Numbered from the stretch's first letter, positions 31,661 to 44,884 are shown. The stretch is 64,000 nt of DNA from Clavelina lepadiformis (GCF_947623445.1 NC_135241.1:21206501-21270500), one strand, 5' to 3'. Notes: generated by a model from the letters alone, not told the origin. Made by a program: numbers and translations.

Positions 31661-31906
31661 GTGATTCTCATCTTTAGATTCGTAAAGAACGTTTTCATTA
31701 CACTGAAATACGTATTTTTATTTGGTATCACTTTAATTGTATCGTATAGTTTTGTATTGTTTTACAAATTGTTTTATCGTAGTATTTATTTTTCGGTTGA
31801 AGTTTTTATTTGTACTGTGTTATTTTACTTCCACTCTTTCCATTTGTTTGAGCCTAAGCCTTTTCCCCTTCATTCCACTTTATTCCAATTCCCCGCTGGT
31901 CCATAA
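31661..31906 (+). CDS. Small hydrophobic ORF in palindrome arm (mirror 34100-33855)
   Basis: 81 codons, begins M-I-L-I-F-R-F-V-K, two Phe/Leu-rich hydrophobic segments. No recognised family; may be chance in AT-rich DNA. Confidence 0.2.
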   Translation: MILIFRFVKNVFITLKYVFLFGITLIVSYSFVLFYKLFYRSIYFSVEVFICTVLFYFHSFHLFEPKPFPLHSTLFQFPAGP

Positions 31907-32714
31907 TTGATTTTGTGTTTCACGGAGTGACGTATTAATTGCGGAGTATATGGCGAGTTTATTGTTTGAGGTACGATTCATTCTATATATTTGGCCGGGT
32001 GGGGGACAATTGTTTTATCTTTTGATTGAAAATAAGTACTTTTAGTGAACCCCTGGCTAGTTTTGATTTTGTTTATATTTTAATGCTTTTCAATATATAA
32101 AACATCCGGATAGTTTGTGCGAGTCACGGAATTGCAGTCATAATTTAGTCAACCATTCTCTATAGAGCCAGGTAATAGCTGACAAACTTATTTGTATCAC
32201 TTATAAAAAAAAATACATTACAATGTGAATGATCTTAGAAGATGTTCATTTTATTTTTTGAATTAATGATTCTATAAAACTGGACGATAAATTTATTCAG
32301 ATACATCAAAAAACTTGCCTTGTAGTATTTTCTGGAATTTTCCAAAGGTTCTTCTCATGTTTTGAGCATGTATTCACATTGCTATCAAATTATAATTCGT
32401 ACCATAACCATTTATTTTATCACCATTGCGCAATATGCGTTTCGCGATCGTCATACTCTGAAATCTTTTGCCTCTGGCTACTTTCCAAGCTTTCAAGGAA
32501 AAGTATGAAACGAAAACTTATATTCACAATCGATCAGCATGATGATAGTATAAAAAATAGACATTCATTTCTATTGGAACTATACTCACAAATATATCAA
32601 ATTGAAACGTTGAGGTCTGTAAACACACGCACACACACACACAAATCCAGTATACTTGTGATTTTTTTTTTTAACAAGTTCAGTGATAATACAACACACT
32701 GATTTGGATATTTT

Positions 32715-33041
32715 AGTATAGTGCTCCCCCCTACGAGTCCCACCTTCATTTACCTTCAACCTTCAACCGGCGAGTTTCACCGCCACCGCCATTCACCGTC
32801 AACCGTGAACCGCCAACCGCCAACCGCCAACCGCCAACCGCCAAGTGTCATTCTCACTTTTCTTGTACATATGCCTCTTGCGTGGTGGTGCTATGAAACG
32901 AAAAACTATGACGTCACTTTGACACTTGGCGGTTGGCGGTTGGCGGTTCACGGTTGACGGTGAATGGCGGTGGCGGTGAAACTCGCCGGTTGAAGGTTGA
33001 AGGTAAATGAAGGTGGGACTCGTAGGGGGGAGCACTATACT
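32715..33041. repeat. Central mini-palindrome with copy of the outer termini
   Basis: 327 bp beginning AGTATAGTGC and ending GCACTATACT, the same word as the outer ends of the whole element (AGTAGTATAGTG), facing outward. Inside are runs of the 7-mer CCGCCAA (five units on the left, three on the right) around the 69-bp unpaired centre. The outer ends of the big element also have a CCGCCATT-rich subterminal zone. Confidence 0.75.
32851..32919. other. Unpaired centre of the palindrome
   Basis: The only stretch of the element not part of the inverted repeat: 69 bp, mixed composition, no inner symmetry seen. This would be the loop if the strand folded back. Confidence 0.85.
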
Positions 33042-36000
33042 AAAATATCCAAATCAGTGTGTTGTATTATCACTGAACCTGTTAAAAAAAAAAAATCACA
33101 AGTATACTGGATTTGTGTGTGTGTGGGTGCGTGTGTTTACAGACCTCAACGTTTCAATTTGATATATTTGTGAGTATAGTTCCAATAGAAATGAATGTCT
33201 ATTTTTTATACTATCATCATGCTGATCGATTGTGAATATAAGTTTTCGTTTCATACTTTTCCTTGAAAGCTTGGAAAGTAGCCAGAGGCAAAAGATTTCA
33301 GGGTATGACGATCGCGAAACGCATATTGCGCAATGGTGATAAAATAAATGGTTATGGTACGAATTATAATTTGATAGCAATGTGAATACATGCTCAAAAC
33401 ATGAGAAGAACCTTTGGAAAATTCCAGAAAATACTACAAGGCAAGTTTTTTGATGTATCTGAATAAATTTATCGTCCAGTTTTATAGAATCATTAATTCA
33501 AAAAATAAAATGAACATCTTCTAAGACCATTCACATTGAAATGTAGTTTTTTTTTTATAAGTGATACAAATAAGTTTGTCAGCTATTACCTGGCTCTATA
33601 GAGAATGGTTGACTAAATTATGACTGCAATTCCGTGACTCGCACAAACTATCCGGATGTTTTATATATTGAAAAGCATTAAAATATAAACAAAATCAAAA
33701 CTAGCCAGGGGTTCACTAAAAGTACTTATTTTCAGTCAAAAGATAAAACAATTGTCCCCCACCCGGCCAAATATATAGAATGAATCGTACCTCAAACAAT
33801 AAACTCGCCATATACTCCGCAATTAATACGTCACTCCGTGAAACACAAAATCAATTATGGACCAGCGGGGAATTGGAATAAAGTGGAATGAAGGGGAAAA
33901 GGCTTAGGCTCAAACAAATGGAAAGAGTGGAAGTAAAATAACACAGTACAAATAAAAACTTCAACCGAAAAATAAATACTACGATAAAACAATTTGTAAA
34001 ACAATACAAAACTATACGATACAATTAAAGTGATACCAAATAAAAATACGTATTTCAGTGTAATGAAAACGTTCTTTACGAATCTAAAGATGAGAATCAC
34101 TAGAAATCAAAGCAATAAACACAACAAGTTTTGTGTTGTGCGTAATCTAAAAAATAATATGAAACAACTTAAGTCAGAAATTAAGTAACATAACTACTGG
34201 AAGCATCAAAATATCGCTGAATCACTGTCAAGAAACTAGAAGAGTATAACTTGCTGTAAAAAAGTTTTTCATGTTATTCATTTATTGTGTATTATGTATT
34301 TACGTGGTCAGAAGCTCATGAATCATATGTCCCATAACATTTGGGAATATGTTATCGCGCTATATCTTGAGATGGTAAATGCCCTAATGCTATTTCTGTA
34401 TAACTTGATAGATGTAAACTATACAGTCAAGGTAAGTATACCATAACAGCAATAATAATACATAGGTCATGCATGTGCATCCTTTCTTGTAACAATTAAG
34501 TATCTGATAAAATAAAAATTTTTCAAGCACATGACTAAGGTTTTCAAATGATTTTTTTCTATACGAGATATTTTCTATAGTTTTATGATCACGGATGTGA
34601 TATGGGAAAAGGTATAGGGTCAAATGGTACCTTTATCTCTTCCATATTTTATAATATTCATAGTTGACATAAAAATGTATCAACTCGAAAACTATGATTG
34701 TATTGATATAGGTTATTAATTAGGTAACTCTTCAGTTCATAAGTGGGTGTTTTATCATCTATAGCTATTTTTGTAAAAAATATTACTTATGTGAAATGCA
34801 GTATATTTGTTTATACATGACTTTATAAAACAAACAGTCAAAAGAAAATGAAGTGTAGTCAGGGTTAAAAACGTCAGCCATGAAACCATGTAATGCTCTT
34901 GGGCAAGGTATTAACGACGTTTCTTCCTATTTATTGATTCCAATAGACAGTTTCCATGTCGTGCAATACCATAATAATAGTTCAAGAAATCAAATAAAGA
35001 AGTATTAGTGGAATCACATTCCAAACATTTTTTCGATGAAACGAGCTTCAGCGGTGAGGACTGAAGAACCATCAGTCCAAAGGTAAATACTTTGATACAC
35101 AGGGTTATCCAAGGAATTCCAACTTGTGATTTGTGCCATGTTCCATGCTGGATAGTTCATTTTTTTTACATAATAACACATTTGAATTAGAAAACTTTGC
35201 TACGTTACATTTGCATTTTGATTCACATGTATAAGAATATTTATTATTATTGACGTCACGTAGCAAAAACAAAATTGGGTAGATATACAAACTACAATAA
35301 TATGATCATGGAAAAGAAAACGTTTCCCCTGGATAACCCTGTCCATACAAGATCCCATACCATACCATTTTGTGTAAAGGATATAGACCTTTATAAACAC
35401 ATCAAAATCCTTTCGTATTGCATTTTTTGAGTGAGCTTTGTGTTCTTGATTTTATATACATTAATTTTATAACATATTTTGTATATAGTTAGGAAGAAAA
35501 TGAAATATTTTTAAAGTAAGTTTTACATGTTTCAGAAGTTGCAATGTTTTCCCTACCCAGTGATTGCGTATATAGGTGTTTTCAAATGTGTGGGTTGTAC
35601 ACAACGTTTTGCTTACGTTATTTACATTGCGGGTGTCAACACACTTATTCTTTTGTTACTGATTAAAAACCTTTACTTTATAATGATTTGTTGTATTCGT
35701 ATAGTGAAAAGTTTACCTCGAAGTGGTATCAAGGAAAATAACAAAAAAGCTAACATAATTATTTCATGGTTCAATTTGCATTGTAAAACGGCCCATAGAT
35801 AAACCGGTTTCTGCTTTGTTGAAAATTATCAATGAGTTTTATTGCTTACAGATTAAGAACAGTGTATATCAAGAGAAAAGTTGATAAGAAAGTGATAAAA
35901 CAGTTCACAACTATCACTTTTGTTAAAGTTTTCTTTATAGGTTATCTGTTTGACTGGTGTGAAGCTGGTTACCGGTACCCTGATTACTTCTGGGGTTACT

Positions 36001-36109
36001 TATTCACATGGCTTACTCATATAATTACTTTCTATCTGCTTTAAACCATTATTTTAAAAGAAAATTGTAAAAAATTAATCCAAATAGATTTATATTAATT
36101 TAATTGGAT

Positions 36110-37215
36110 TCGATTTGACAAAATTTTAACATTTTATGGTGTAAATACGACAAACCATGACACGTTTCATGTTGATTTATGTCTATTCTACACTTTTTTC
36201 CTTGGATTTAACGTTTAAACATAGAACACAACGATTATAAAATGTATCATACCAAAAGGTGTTTAGGAAAAATATGTTTATTTTTAATGAGTTTTAACAT
36301 ATTGAAGTGTTTCATTTTGTACTTTGGTGATAGAATTTATTAATTTTGACGGAATTTTAACATTTTATGGTGTAAACACGATAAACCGTGACACATTTCA
36401 TATTAATTTATGTCGGTTCTACACTTTTTCCTTATGGTTTTAACATTTAAATTGTTAAATATATAACACAAAGATTATAAAATGTATCAAACCAAATAGT
36501 GTTTAGGTAAAATATCTTTATTGTTAATGTGTTTTAACATGTTGAAGTATTTTATTTTTTACTTTGGTGAATAGAATTTGTTATTTTTACAAAATTTTAA
36601 CATTTTATGGTGTAAATACGACAAACCATGACACGCTTCCTATTGATTTATGTCTATTTTATACTTTTTCCTTGGATTTAACGTTTAAATTACACAGAAT
36701 AAAAAAGATTATGAATTGTTTCATACCAAACAGTGTTTAGGAAATATATGTTTATTTTTAATGTGTTTTAACGTGTTGAAGTGTTTCATTTTTCCTTTTG
36801 GTGTGTAGAATTTGTTAATTTGATAAAATTTTAATAATTTATGGTGTTAATACGACAAAACGTGACACGTTTCATGTTGATTTATGTCTGCTCTATACTT
36901 TTCTCTTGTGGATTTAACGTTTAAATTGTTAAACATAGAACACAAAGATTATAAAATGTATCAAACCAAACAGTGTTTAGGAAATATATCTTTATTTTCA
37001 ATGAGTTTTAACGTATTGAAGTATTTCATTTTTCACTTTGATGTATAGAATTTGTTAATTTGATAAAATTTTAACATTTTACGGTGTAAACACGATAAAC
37101 TGTGAAACTTTTCATATTCATTTAGGATTTGATTTGATAAAATTTTAACATCAAAGATTATAAAATGTATCATAACAAATATTGTTTAGGAAAAGTATGT
37201 TTATTTTAATGATTT
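36110..37215. repeat. Tandem array of ~236-bp repeats, right arm
   Basis: Mirror image of the array in the left arm, with the same unit-to-unit differences, so the array existed before the arm was copied. Confidence 0.85.
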
Positions 37216-39085
37216 TTGTTAAAACACAACTTATAAGTTAAGTTGACTTAGGAAAAATGAGTAGAAATCATTTCTTTCGGTTTGAATGCATTCTTTTCGA
37301 AAGTCGAGAATGTATGAATATGATCAGTGGAATAAGTTTAAATGACTTAATTAATTCAACCAAAGTAAGAAAATTTTTATAGTTTTTTCTATACCTAACG
37401 AAACACAGTCTTAGTTTTATTCCATATGCTTTAAGATTTCTTCGCATTAACCAATTACACGTGTTCAGTATAGATTTATATCTCAAACTCTATTATTTTA
37501 TCATATAGTTTACAGAGAAATCGAATGTTATTGTGATTCTTTCTGTGTCTGTTGAAGTTATAGATATAGAATGTAATAAATTGTTTATCGCAAACATTAC
37601 ATTGATACGTAACACAAGGTATTTCCCTAAGCAACCTATCCTATATAAATATAGACTGTTCTAGCATAGTAATATAGAATAGAAGTAATAGTAATATAAT
37701 ATAGTAAGATCCAATATTATTCATTATTGATGTGAATTAAGTTTGCTCACCCTGATTTTAACTGATTACACCATAAAATTATAATAATAGTAACATATGC
37801 TAGCTTGCCTGTTCAATTATATCGCGACACCAGCTTTTTTTCGAAACGTGATAGTACTCGGGATAGTATTATATCCGGTTTATTTCGCATTGTAACGTAC
37901 CCGAATCACCTTATTGCATCACAACTGTGTAATCATTCACTTTTTAACCTGTCACTCAAGTAAAATATGTATCTGGATGCAAGTGACTTCCTGTCACTAG
38001 CTCAAAAACGTGACAGATTTTATAACCAACTGTTGTCAACAAGCTGTTTTGCTATAACCAAAACAAATTAGGAATCTCTTTGGTACAAAATGGTATCGTA
38101 AGTTGACAAAATACCCAAAATAAGGACAAAAGTGCCCACCTCCGCCCTAAAAATAAGGACGAAAGTGAAAAGAAGGACATTTCTTAGAAATAAGGATAAA
38201 CATATTTTCCAAGACACGGACCTTTAAAATAAGGACAAATCTTATAAATAAGGACGGTATGGTAACCCTGATTATAACAATAGTAACATATGCTAGCTTG
38301 CCTGTTCAATTATATCCCGACACCAGCTTTTTCTCGAAACGTGATAGTACTCGGGTCAGTATTATATCCGGTTTATTTCGCATTGTAACGTACCCGAATC
38401 ACCTTATTGCATCACAACTGTGTAATCATTTACTTTTTAACCTGTCACTCAAGTAAAATATGTATCCGAATGCTAGTGACTTCCTGTCACTAGCTCAAAA
38501 ACGTGACAGATTTTATAACCAACTGTTGCCAACAAGCTGTTTTGCTATAACTAAAACAAATTAGGATAGATTACGCGGGTAAGTCAGGACTTGTTAATAG
38601 AATGTTCACATTCTCTAGATGAATCCAATTGGTTCACATGGTATTATGCTTCTGAAACTATGACGTAACTAACTTTTCATTAGATATTCACCAAAGATGT
38701 TCACCCTTTAGAAATAATTTGTATCACTATGACATCACTTTTCTTTTCTATCATACACTATGACATAACTGATTCTTTCATTACTTGTATATCCACAAAA
38801 AACCAAGAAATATCACTTTAGAAATAACAACTTTCATTATTTCACTTTTCTTGTGATGCAACACACAGTATTACGCTTTTGAAACTATGATGTACCTTTT
38901 CCATTACATAAAAGATATTCAAGTTTCTGATGTCACAAAAAACTCATACATTTCTAAAAACTCGGTTGCAAAAGCTGATACATTTGAAAAACTCGACCGG
39001 CGGATGGCGCACCGGCGGCGAAATAGCGGCGGCGAAATGGCGGCGAATGGCGGTAAGAGTCCTGAGGTGTCAACACTATACTACT

Positions 39086-39091
39086 GGCTGC
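39086..39091. repeat. 6-bp target-site duplication, right (GGCTGC)
   Basis: Partner of 26670-26675; the LINE frame resumes directly after it. Confidence 0.9.
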
Positions 39092-40018
39092 CTTCCACCT
39101 GTACAACAAGGAGGTACAACGTGAGATCAACATCACTGTTGATGGACGTCCTCTCCCTTTCACTGCCGAACCAACATACCTTGGCTTAAAGCTGGACAGG
39201 GCACTCACGTTTCGTCGACACCTGGAGTCACTTCGCAAAAAATTAACAACACGCGTTGGGCTTTTGAGACGACTGGCAGGATCTAGCCAGGGTGCTGGAT
39301 GCATAACACTTCGCATAGCCACCCTGGCTTTGGTCCATTCTTCAGCCGAGTACTGCACACCTGTTTGGTGTCGTAGTGCTCACACTCGTCTCATAGACAA
39401 GCCGATTAATGACGCTCTTCGCTTAGTGACTGGATGCCTACGCCCCACACCAACAGACAACTTGTTTGTCCTAGCAGGTATCCATCCATCTGAGCTTCGC
39501 CGCAAGAGAGCCACACTGTCTCTAGCACGCCGAGCACTGGAGCCTGGGCATCTTCTGCATGACCGGCTCCTGTCTCCTCCACTTAGAGGACATCGGCAGC
39601 TTAAGTCGAGGCACCCATTTTTCCCTGCTGCTTTAGACTTACTGGATGACTTCAACCAGTCAAGCACCAATGTGGCAAGCTGGGCGGATTACAAATGGAG
39701 CATGGAGTGGCAAGAAAATCCCTCCAGACTCCATGGTTTTATTCCGGAGGCCAGCACATCACCACCGGGAATGCATTTTCCCAGGTGTGCTTGGACTAAA
39801 CTCAATCACCTTCGAACTGGCGTTGGCCTCTTCCGCTCAACCATGCACAAATGGGGCATGGCTCCATCTTCGGCCTGTGAGTGTGGTGCAGAAGAGCAGA
39901 CTGCAGACCACGTCATAACATCTTGTCCGACATACCGCCATCCTTGTGGGAACCGTGGTCTGACAACAATGGATGAAAACCTGGTCAGCTGGCTGACAAA
40001 CACCTGCCCCACAATATG
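39092..40018 (+). pseudogene. LINE reverse transcriptase, right half
   Basis: Continues the LINE protein after the palindrome: Y-L-G-L-K-L-D-R (RT thumb region), then the C-terminal domain, ending with a C-E-C-G...H...C cluster (A-C-E-C-G-A-E-E-Q-T-A-D-H-V) and a stop at 40016-40018. The frame from 39264 alone is 251 codons and undamaged. A short 3' untranslated part and a (GAA)n tail follow. Confidence 0.88.
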
Positions 40019-40351
40019 AGGTCTTTGTTCTCTCTCTGAAACTAAAGAACCATCTACTCCACACGAAGAAGAAGAAGATGCAGCTTATTTTGGAAAAGGG
40101 ATTGCAAAAAATTTGACACTTAGGTAGAAGATTTTTGTTAAACTTTTCTGCATGTATAAATCTGTGAGGATAAAGGTATACTAAAATAAACAAATCGAAT
40201 ACAATATAGAATTCTTATTTGCAGACATCTGCTTTACGAAACATGACGTTAATGATAGATAACATTGCGTACCGATAACTTCCTGTTTTCCGTTTTAAGT
40301 CGTGACATGAAAATCGCGCCTGCCCATCTTGCGTTTAATATACACAGTTGT

Positions 40352-40810
40352 TCAATGCATTAAGTCTACTAAGATCAACACTGTAACATGGACGTCTTTA
40401 TGCTGTTGCTGTGCTAATGATTTGTGAAAATGTAATCGTTCAATAACACCAAGTTCTAGTAACTTGTTGATCTTTTGCTTGAGTATTTTTTCTTTCTCCG
40501 GGGACATTCGATAAGGTCTACACCTTATGGGTTCACCTTTCGTTATAATGTGATGAACAGCATTCTTTATAGGACACTTAGAGTAAATAGACACATCAAA
40601 AACACTGGGATAACTATTAGCAAAATATGCAAGCAAGCGATCCGATGTGACGTCAACATTTGCAGGATTTGAAAAAGAAAGCACAGCATCATGACAAAAT
40701 TTTGAAGAAGAAAGCAACTCAGGCGTGATGTCAGCTGTGACGTGATCATTTTCACGTGATTGAATCAAAAGTTTAGCAGTGAGACCAACACTCAGACCAA
40801 AATGAATCAA
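40352..40810 (-). pseudogene. Gypsy protease/RT-start fragment in SDR unit 2
   Basis: Longest of the three copies (152 codons). After the protease remnant (I-H-F-G-L) it continues into the RT N-terminus (P-Y-R-M-S-P-E-K, then L-L-E-L-G-V-I-E-R) and breaks off. Decayed. Confidence 0.75.
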
Positions 40811-41046
40811 AAAATCGGAACCAATGATAGAATAAGCTATATCACTATACTCAATTCAAAATGCCACGAAAATGTGTTATTCAGGTTTAATGAAACCTTC
40901 ATAGGCTTATTGCCTTTTATCACAATACGTGAGCGAATAATTGCATTATAAATCTTTTGCTATTCTTTTCGTTTCTTCACTCAAAATTATTGACGATAAA
41001 GCAAAAATGATAATAGATGAGCGTAAAACTTTTGTATTTTTAATAG

Positions 41047-41275
41047 GACAAATGAATGGCTGAAAAACAGTCGACAGTTTGATATGTGGGTTGGAGTTTC
41101 TGTGGCGCCGAATGCAAAGCACATCGGTGAAAAAGATGGCCTTAAGTCAGTACTTGAAATAAATGTGTCGGAATATCAGGATGAGAAGACTGGTGAAAGA
41201 ATATTTGCCAATGCCCAAATTCCGTTATTGCATATTCTTATCAAGGCGGTGAAAAGCACCAAATCAAATTTGTGA
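41047..41275 (+). CDS. Conserved orphan terminal exon, copy 2
   Basis: Acceptor TTTTTAATAG directly upstream, open to the stop at 41273-41275. Same length as copy 1, with substitutions such as M-W-V-G-V and A-P-N-A-K. No family recognised. Confidence 0.4.
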
Positions 41276-41775
41276 AGCAAATCGATTTATTCTATATGTT
41301 ATAAAATCCGTAATTAACATTGTGATACGCCTTGCCGCGTGAATCTGTTATTTTGCAAACCTGTTAATAACTGTAAACTAAGTTTCTAATCGTAAAAAAC
41401 TTTTTTTGAAATTTTGAAATATATGTGCTCTCAAACGAAGTAAAGCCAACTTTTCAAACTTCACAATGCTTAGAATTATGGAGATCTTTTGTGACCTTTT
41501 TTCGACCAGGAAGTGATTGATCGATTGATTCTTTTTTCTGCACCCAAAAGATTCCTTAATCAAATCCCAAAGTATAATGGGTGATAGCTCAATCCGCATC
41601 TGACGTCATGTTACGTCCGAAATGATAAGAGGTAAATTGCTTTCAGGTGTAAATTGCAAATAATATATTTATACCACGACTTGGACATACAGTTGAGACT
41701 ATACAGATAAGCTGCTCAATCATGCTACACCAATAACCAAAATATCTTTGCAAAAATATGGTGAACGCCAAGCAT

Positions 41776-44008
41776 TCACATTCCTGTCAAGTGGCGCGCA
41801 CCATCGACAAACAAACATGTTCCTGTGATCATTTTTGCACGATCTGAAGCCAAAAACATAATTGCGTCTATGACATCATCAACCTTGACGTTCTTCCTGC
41901 CCAGGGGGACGAGTTTGGCACGTTCTTGCACCAATTCTTCAACTTCTTCGTCGCTTTTGAGCCAACGTTGGAATAAATTCGTCTTCATAAACGCTGGGCT
42001 GAAAGAAATATGTATTTGATTGAATCTGTCGCCAGAATCCGATGAAAAACGATATTTGTCACTCACTTGACAGCGTTTATTCTTATTCCTTTCTTGGCTA
42101 GTTCTAGAAAAAAACATGAATACATCAGTATAGCAGTTACAGATAGCTTTAGGTAAAGCTATAAGCCAAAATTTATGCGTAACATCTACTTCAGTTTAAT
42201 GCTGTTTTACCCAAGGCGGCAATTTTTGTGAAATGATCAACGGAAGATTTGCTCATGCTGTAAATCATCTGAGATGCTTCGGTATATTTCTTGCTCGCAA
42301 TGCTTGAAATATTGACGATACTCCCTGAAAACGATGGCAGATCATAAATTTTAAAGAGCTCAATCTCAATTTCAAGTCATTTTAGGACCAAAAATAGCCC
42401 GGAAAGCGATAAGTACTAAGTTGTTTACCCTTCGTCTTCTCCAGATATGGTATAGCAAGTTGAGTGAGAAATAGAGGCGCCCTTACATTAATGTTGTAGG
42501 CAGCGTCAAAATCCTTGAAACTGACCTGTCAGAAGAAATCTATACTGTATATCAGTGTTATGCCGAAAATTGATTTAACTAAATATCCGATTAACAGCTT
42601 CACTCTTGCACTTGCTGTAAAAAAACCCACTGATCTATACCGGCTGGAGGTTAGTGCCTGTTTAATTTGTAGGCTATATCATATTGGTTGTTATCAATTT
42701 ATGAAAATGGTAAATACTTTGACTGCAATTGTCGACAGATTTTATTTGCCTGGAATTATTCTAAATCGTTTTAAAGAAGGCAATCCCTCAACAACAGTAA
42801 CGTGCAATACTGTAGCCTTATAGCCTACTGCAGCTGATCAGTCACATTCAGCTCGTATGACGTATACAGTTTAATTCAGAATTAAGTTAATCTCACTTTC
42901 TGCTTATCAGCACTTTAAAACTTAAATGGTTCACGTTTCAACCAAACTTAAATTCTTACGATTTCCATGGGCGCTTTGAAGCATATCCCGGCAATATTAA
43001 GAAGAACGTCAAGCTCAGTGAACTCTTCGATAGTTTTCTGAATAACTCTTTTCAAATCTTCATATTTTGTAAGATCGGCGACAATGGTAAGAACCTGTTT
43101 TCCCAAATAACAGCTGAAATGTTTAATTTTGTTTACTAGGATCACTAATAGTCTTCATGCAGTCTTTTAATATGTGTTAATTGAATGTTGGACCAACATA
43201 AGATGTCCCAAAGTGATGCTTGTTGTAACAGTAATATTGCAAACTATAATGCAAGTAGTGCAATTGAAACGTGGTAGTTTATGGCTATTTTTAAAAAACT
43301 TGATACTGTTCCCATTTAGCTTAATATACGAATTTTGTTTGCAACTGTTTCTTCCATAAAAGTGAAGCCGGCTTATTTTGCCAATATAATTTTAGTTGAG
43401 TTAGGCAAAGCTTGTTACATCTTCGATAGTTAGTTTCGTTAATGCTTTTTCGCTACCTTTTCTGCTCCAACATTTTCACATTTTGTCTCAGTCTTTGCAA
43501 GGTTTTCTTCGTCACGGTCCACCAGGCACAAACGTGTTCCATGCTTCGCAAAAGTTTTGGCAGTTCCCGCCCCAACACCACTTGCTGCACCTATGTAATG
43601 CAAAAGGGAAGCAGTGATACGCAAGCTACTTCAAGTATATCTAATACTTTATGGGTTTTATCATGTAGTTAAATTATGTTCAATTATACGCTTCCAGTGT
43701 TTATTGCAATGTGTAGGCCAATTTTTCGCAATACTACTTTTCCAGTAATTCTGCTTTACGGTTTTAGCAGTTGATTACCGGTTGTTCTGTGTACAGTATG
43801 TAAATGACGCTAAAACTAACTTTGCCTGCATTTCCATCTGTCCAATATTATGAAGAAAATTGATATAGACAAGTTAGACAACGTTCTTTTTCATTAACCT
43901 ACTTAGGAATCACGTATATGCTCTAATATTAATAGAATATCTCATAAAGTTTTAAAATAGAGGTTATATACCTGTAACCAGAACGACTTTTGAAGAAAAT
44001 TCAACCAT
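41776..44008 (-). CDS. Short-chain dehydrogenase/reductase, 7 exons (copy 2)
   Basis: Exons: 44008-43972, 43590-43457, 43094-42960, 42525-42429, 42324-42211, 42103-42067, 41998-41776; lengths identical to copy 1. All borders are GT-AG and the 258-residue product is uninterrupted. T-G-A-A-S-G-V-G and N-I-A-G are kept, and the exon holding Y-x-x-x-K is present. Differences from copy 1 include F-T-E-L-D-V for F-S-E-L-D-I and a final T-G-M. The spread of changes without stops suggests a working paralogue. Confidence 0.86.
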
Positions 44009-44884
44009 AGTTCTGTGACGTCTGTCTCACTTGCTATGAAAATGAATGAAGCGCTTTCTTTCAGCACATACAGTGTACAATGTACATAGATAAGACGGAT
44101 GTTATTATTAGTACGGCTTATACCAGAATGTCGACAAACGTGCTATCCTGAGAGTGTGTGGTGACATTTTGTATTTTCTTTGATGCAAACGAAATATCAT
44201 TTCCGTTTTTTCGTCGTCATCACTTCCTAAGGAAAACTACTTGTATTCTTACTTACTACTTGTAGTCTAGTTATAGCGTTTCTGTGCTTTACACCAATGC
44301 ACCTGTCTGGTATGGTGCCGATAAAACATCGAAATGTGGAATATAACTACTAAAAACAGCCAGAAACATATAATTCAATAACTCAAAACGAGATGAAACC
44401 GGAAATGAGCAAACCGTAATTTGCCGAAAGACATTGGCCAAAGCCAGGTAAAGAGAGAGTGTTCAATCGATGTATAGTAAAGAGCTTGCTGGTTTCACGC
44501 CTAATTACTGTAGATTTCGTATAGAAAGATGTGTTATCCTTGCCTTTGTAAAGTTTGATCTTTATAGTGGTGTTGCTTACTCATTTTTTTTCTAAAAAAC
44601 TTGCTTATACAAACAACTAATCAAATATTCACATTTTACAAGGTATTGTCTCTCTTTAAAGAATCATGTCAAGTGTTTATCATGGGAAATTCATTGTTAT
44701 AAGTTTTTTTGTCAGAAAAACTTCTAACTTATATCGAATTTCTCATTATATAAGTGATGCAGTATTATTCGGTCCTTTTTAACCACAATTTCGAATATGT
44801 TTCTGTGTTAGGTCGACAAATTCTTGCATAAAAGAATTAAGGAGTTAACCAAAGATGGTCATTTTTGCATGCAATTGGTTATCT

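Larger units (their letters stand above)
26676..39085. mobile_element. 12.4-kb palindromic mobile element, Polinton/Maverick-like ends
   Basis: 12,410 bp. Reads AGTAGTATAGTG... from the left and ...CACTATACTACT on the right, and the inverted match runs from these ends to within 35 bases of the centre. Left arm 26676-32850 (6175 bp), centre 32851-32919 (69 bp), right arm 32920-39085 (6166 bp). In stretches compared I saw about ten differences between arms. The 6-bp duplication and 5'-AG ends are those described for Polintons/Mavericks. No DNA polymerase B, integrase, ATPase, protease or capsid gene is visible; only small AT-rich frames. Alternative: a foldback element of another superfamily. 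Confidence 0.85.
26173..40076 (+). mobile_element. 5'-truncated LINE, split by the palindromic element
   Basis: Non-LTR retrotransposon sequence in two halves, 26173-26669 and 39092-40076, read through on the plus strand. The 3' end is a (GAA)n tail at 40065-40076. It begins abruptly in the middle of RT, as usual for incomplete reverse transcription. Jockey-like ancestry is likely from the RT motifs. Confidence 0.88.
40077..44884. repeat. SDR tandem unit, copy 2
   Basis: Complete unit starting at the LINE target GATGCAGCTT and ending ...GGTTATCT. Same gene order as copies 1 and 3. Its left 430 bp aligns with 45407-45840. Confidence 0.9.

Noticed and set aside
32721-33035. 78-codon frames at the palindrome centre
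   Set aside because: They translate CCGCCAA tandem repeats and mirror each other; no sign of a real product.
26676-39085. Palindrome as an assembly or library artefact
   Set aside because: A hairpin read artefact would not give two unique flanks that rejoin an interrupted LINE frame with a 6-bp duplication; arms also differ at about ten places. Long-read confirmation is still wanted.
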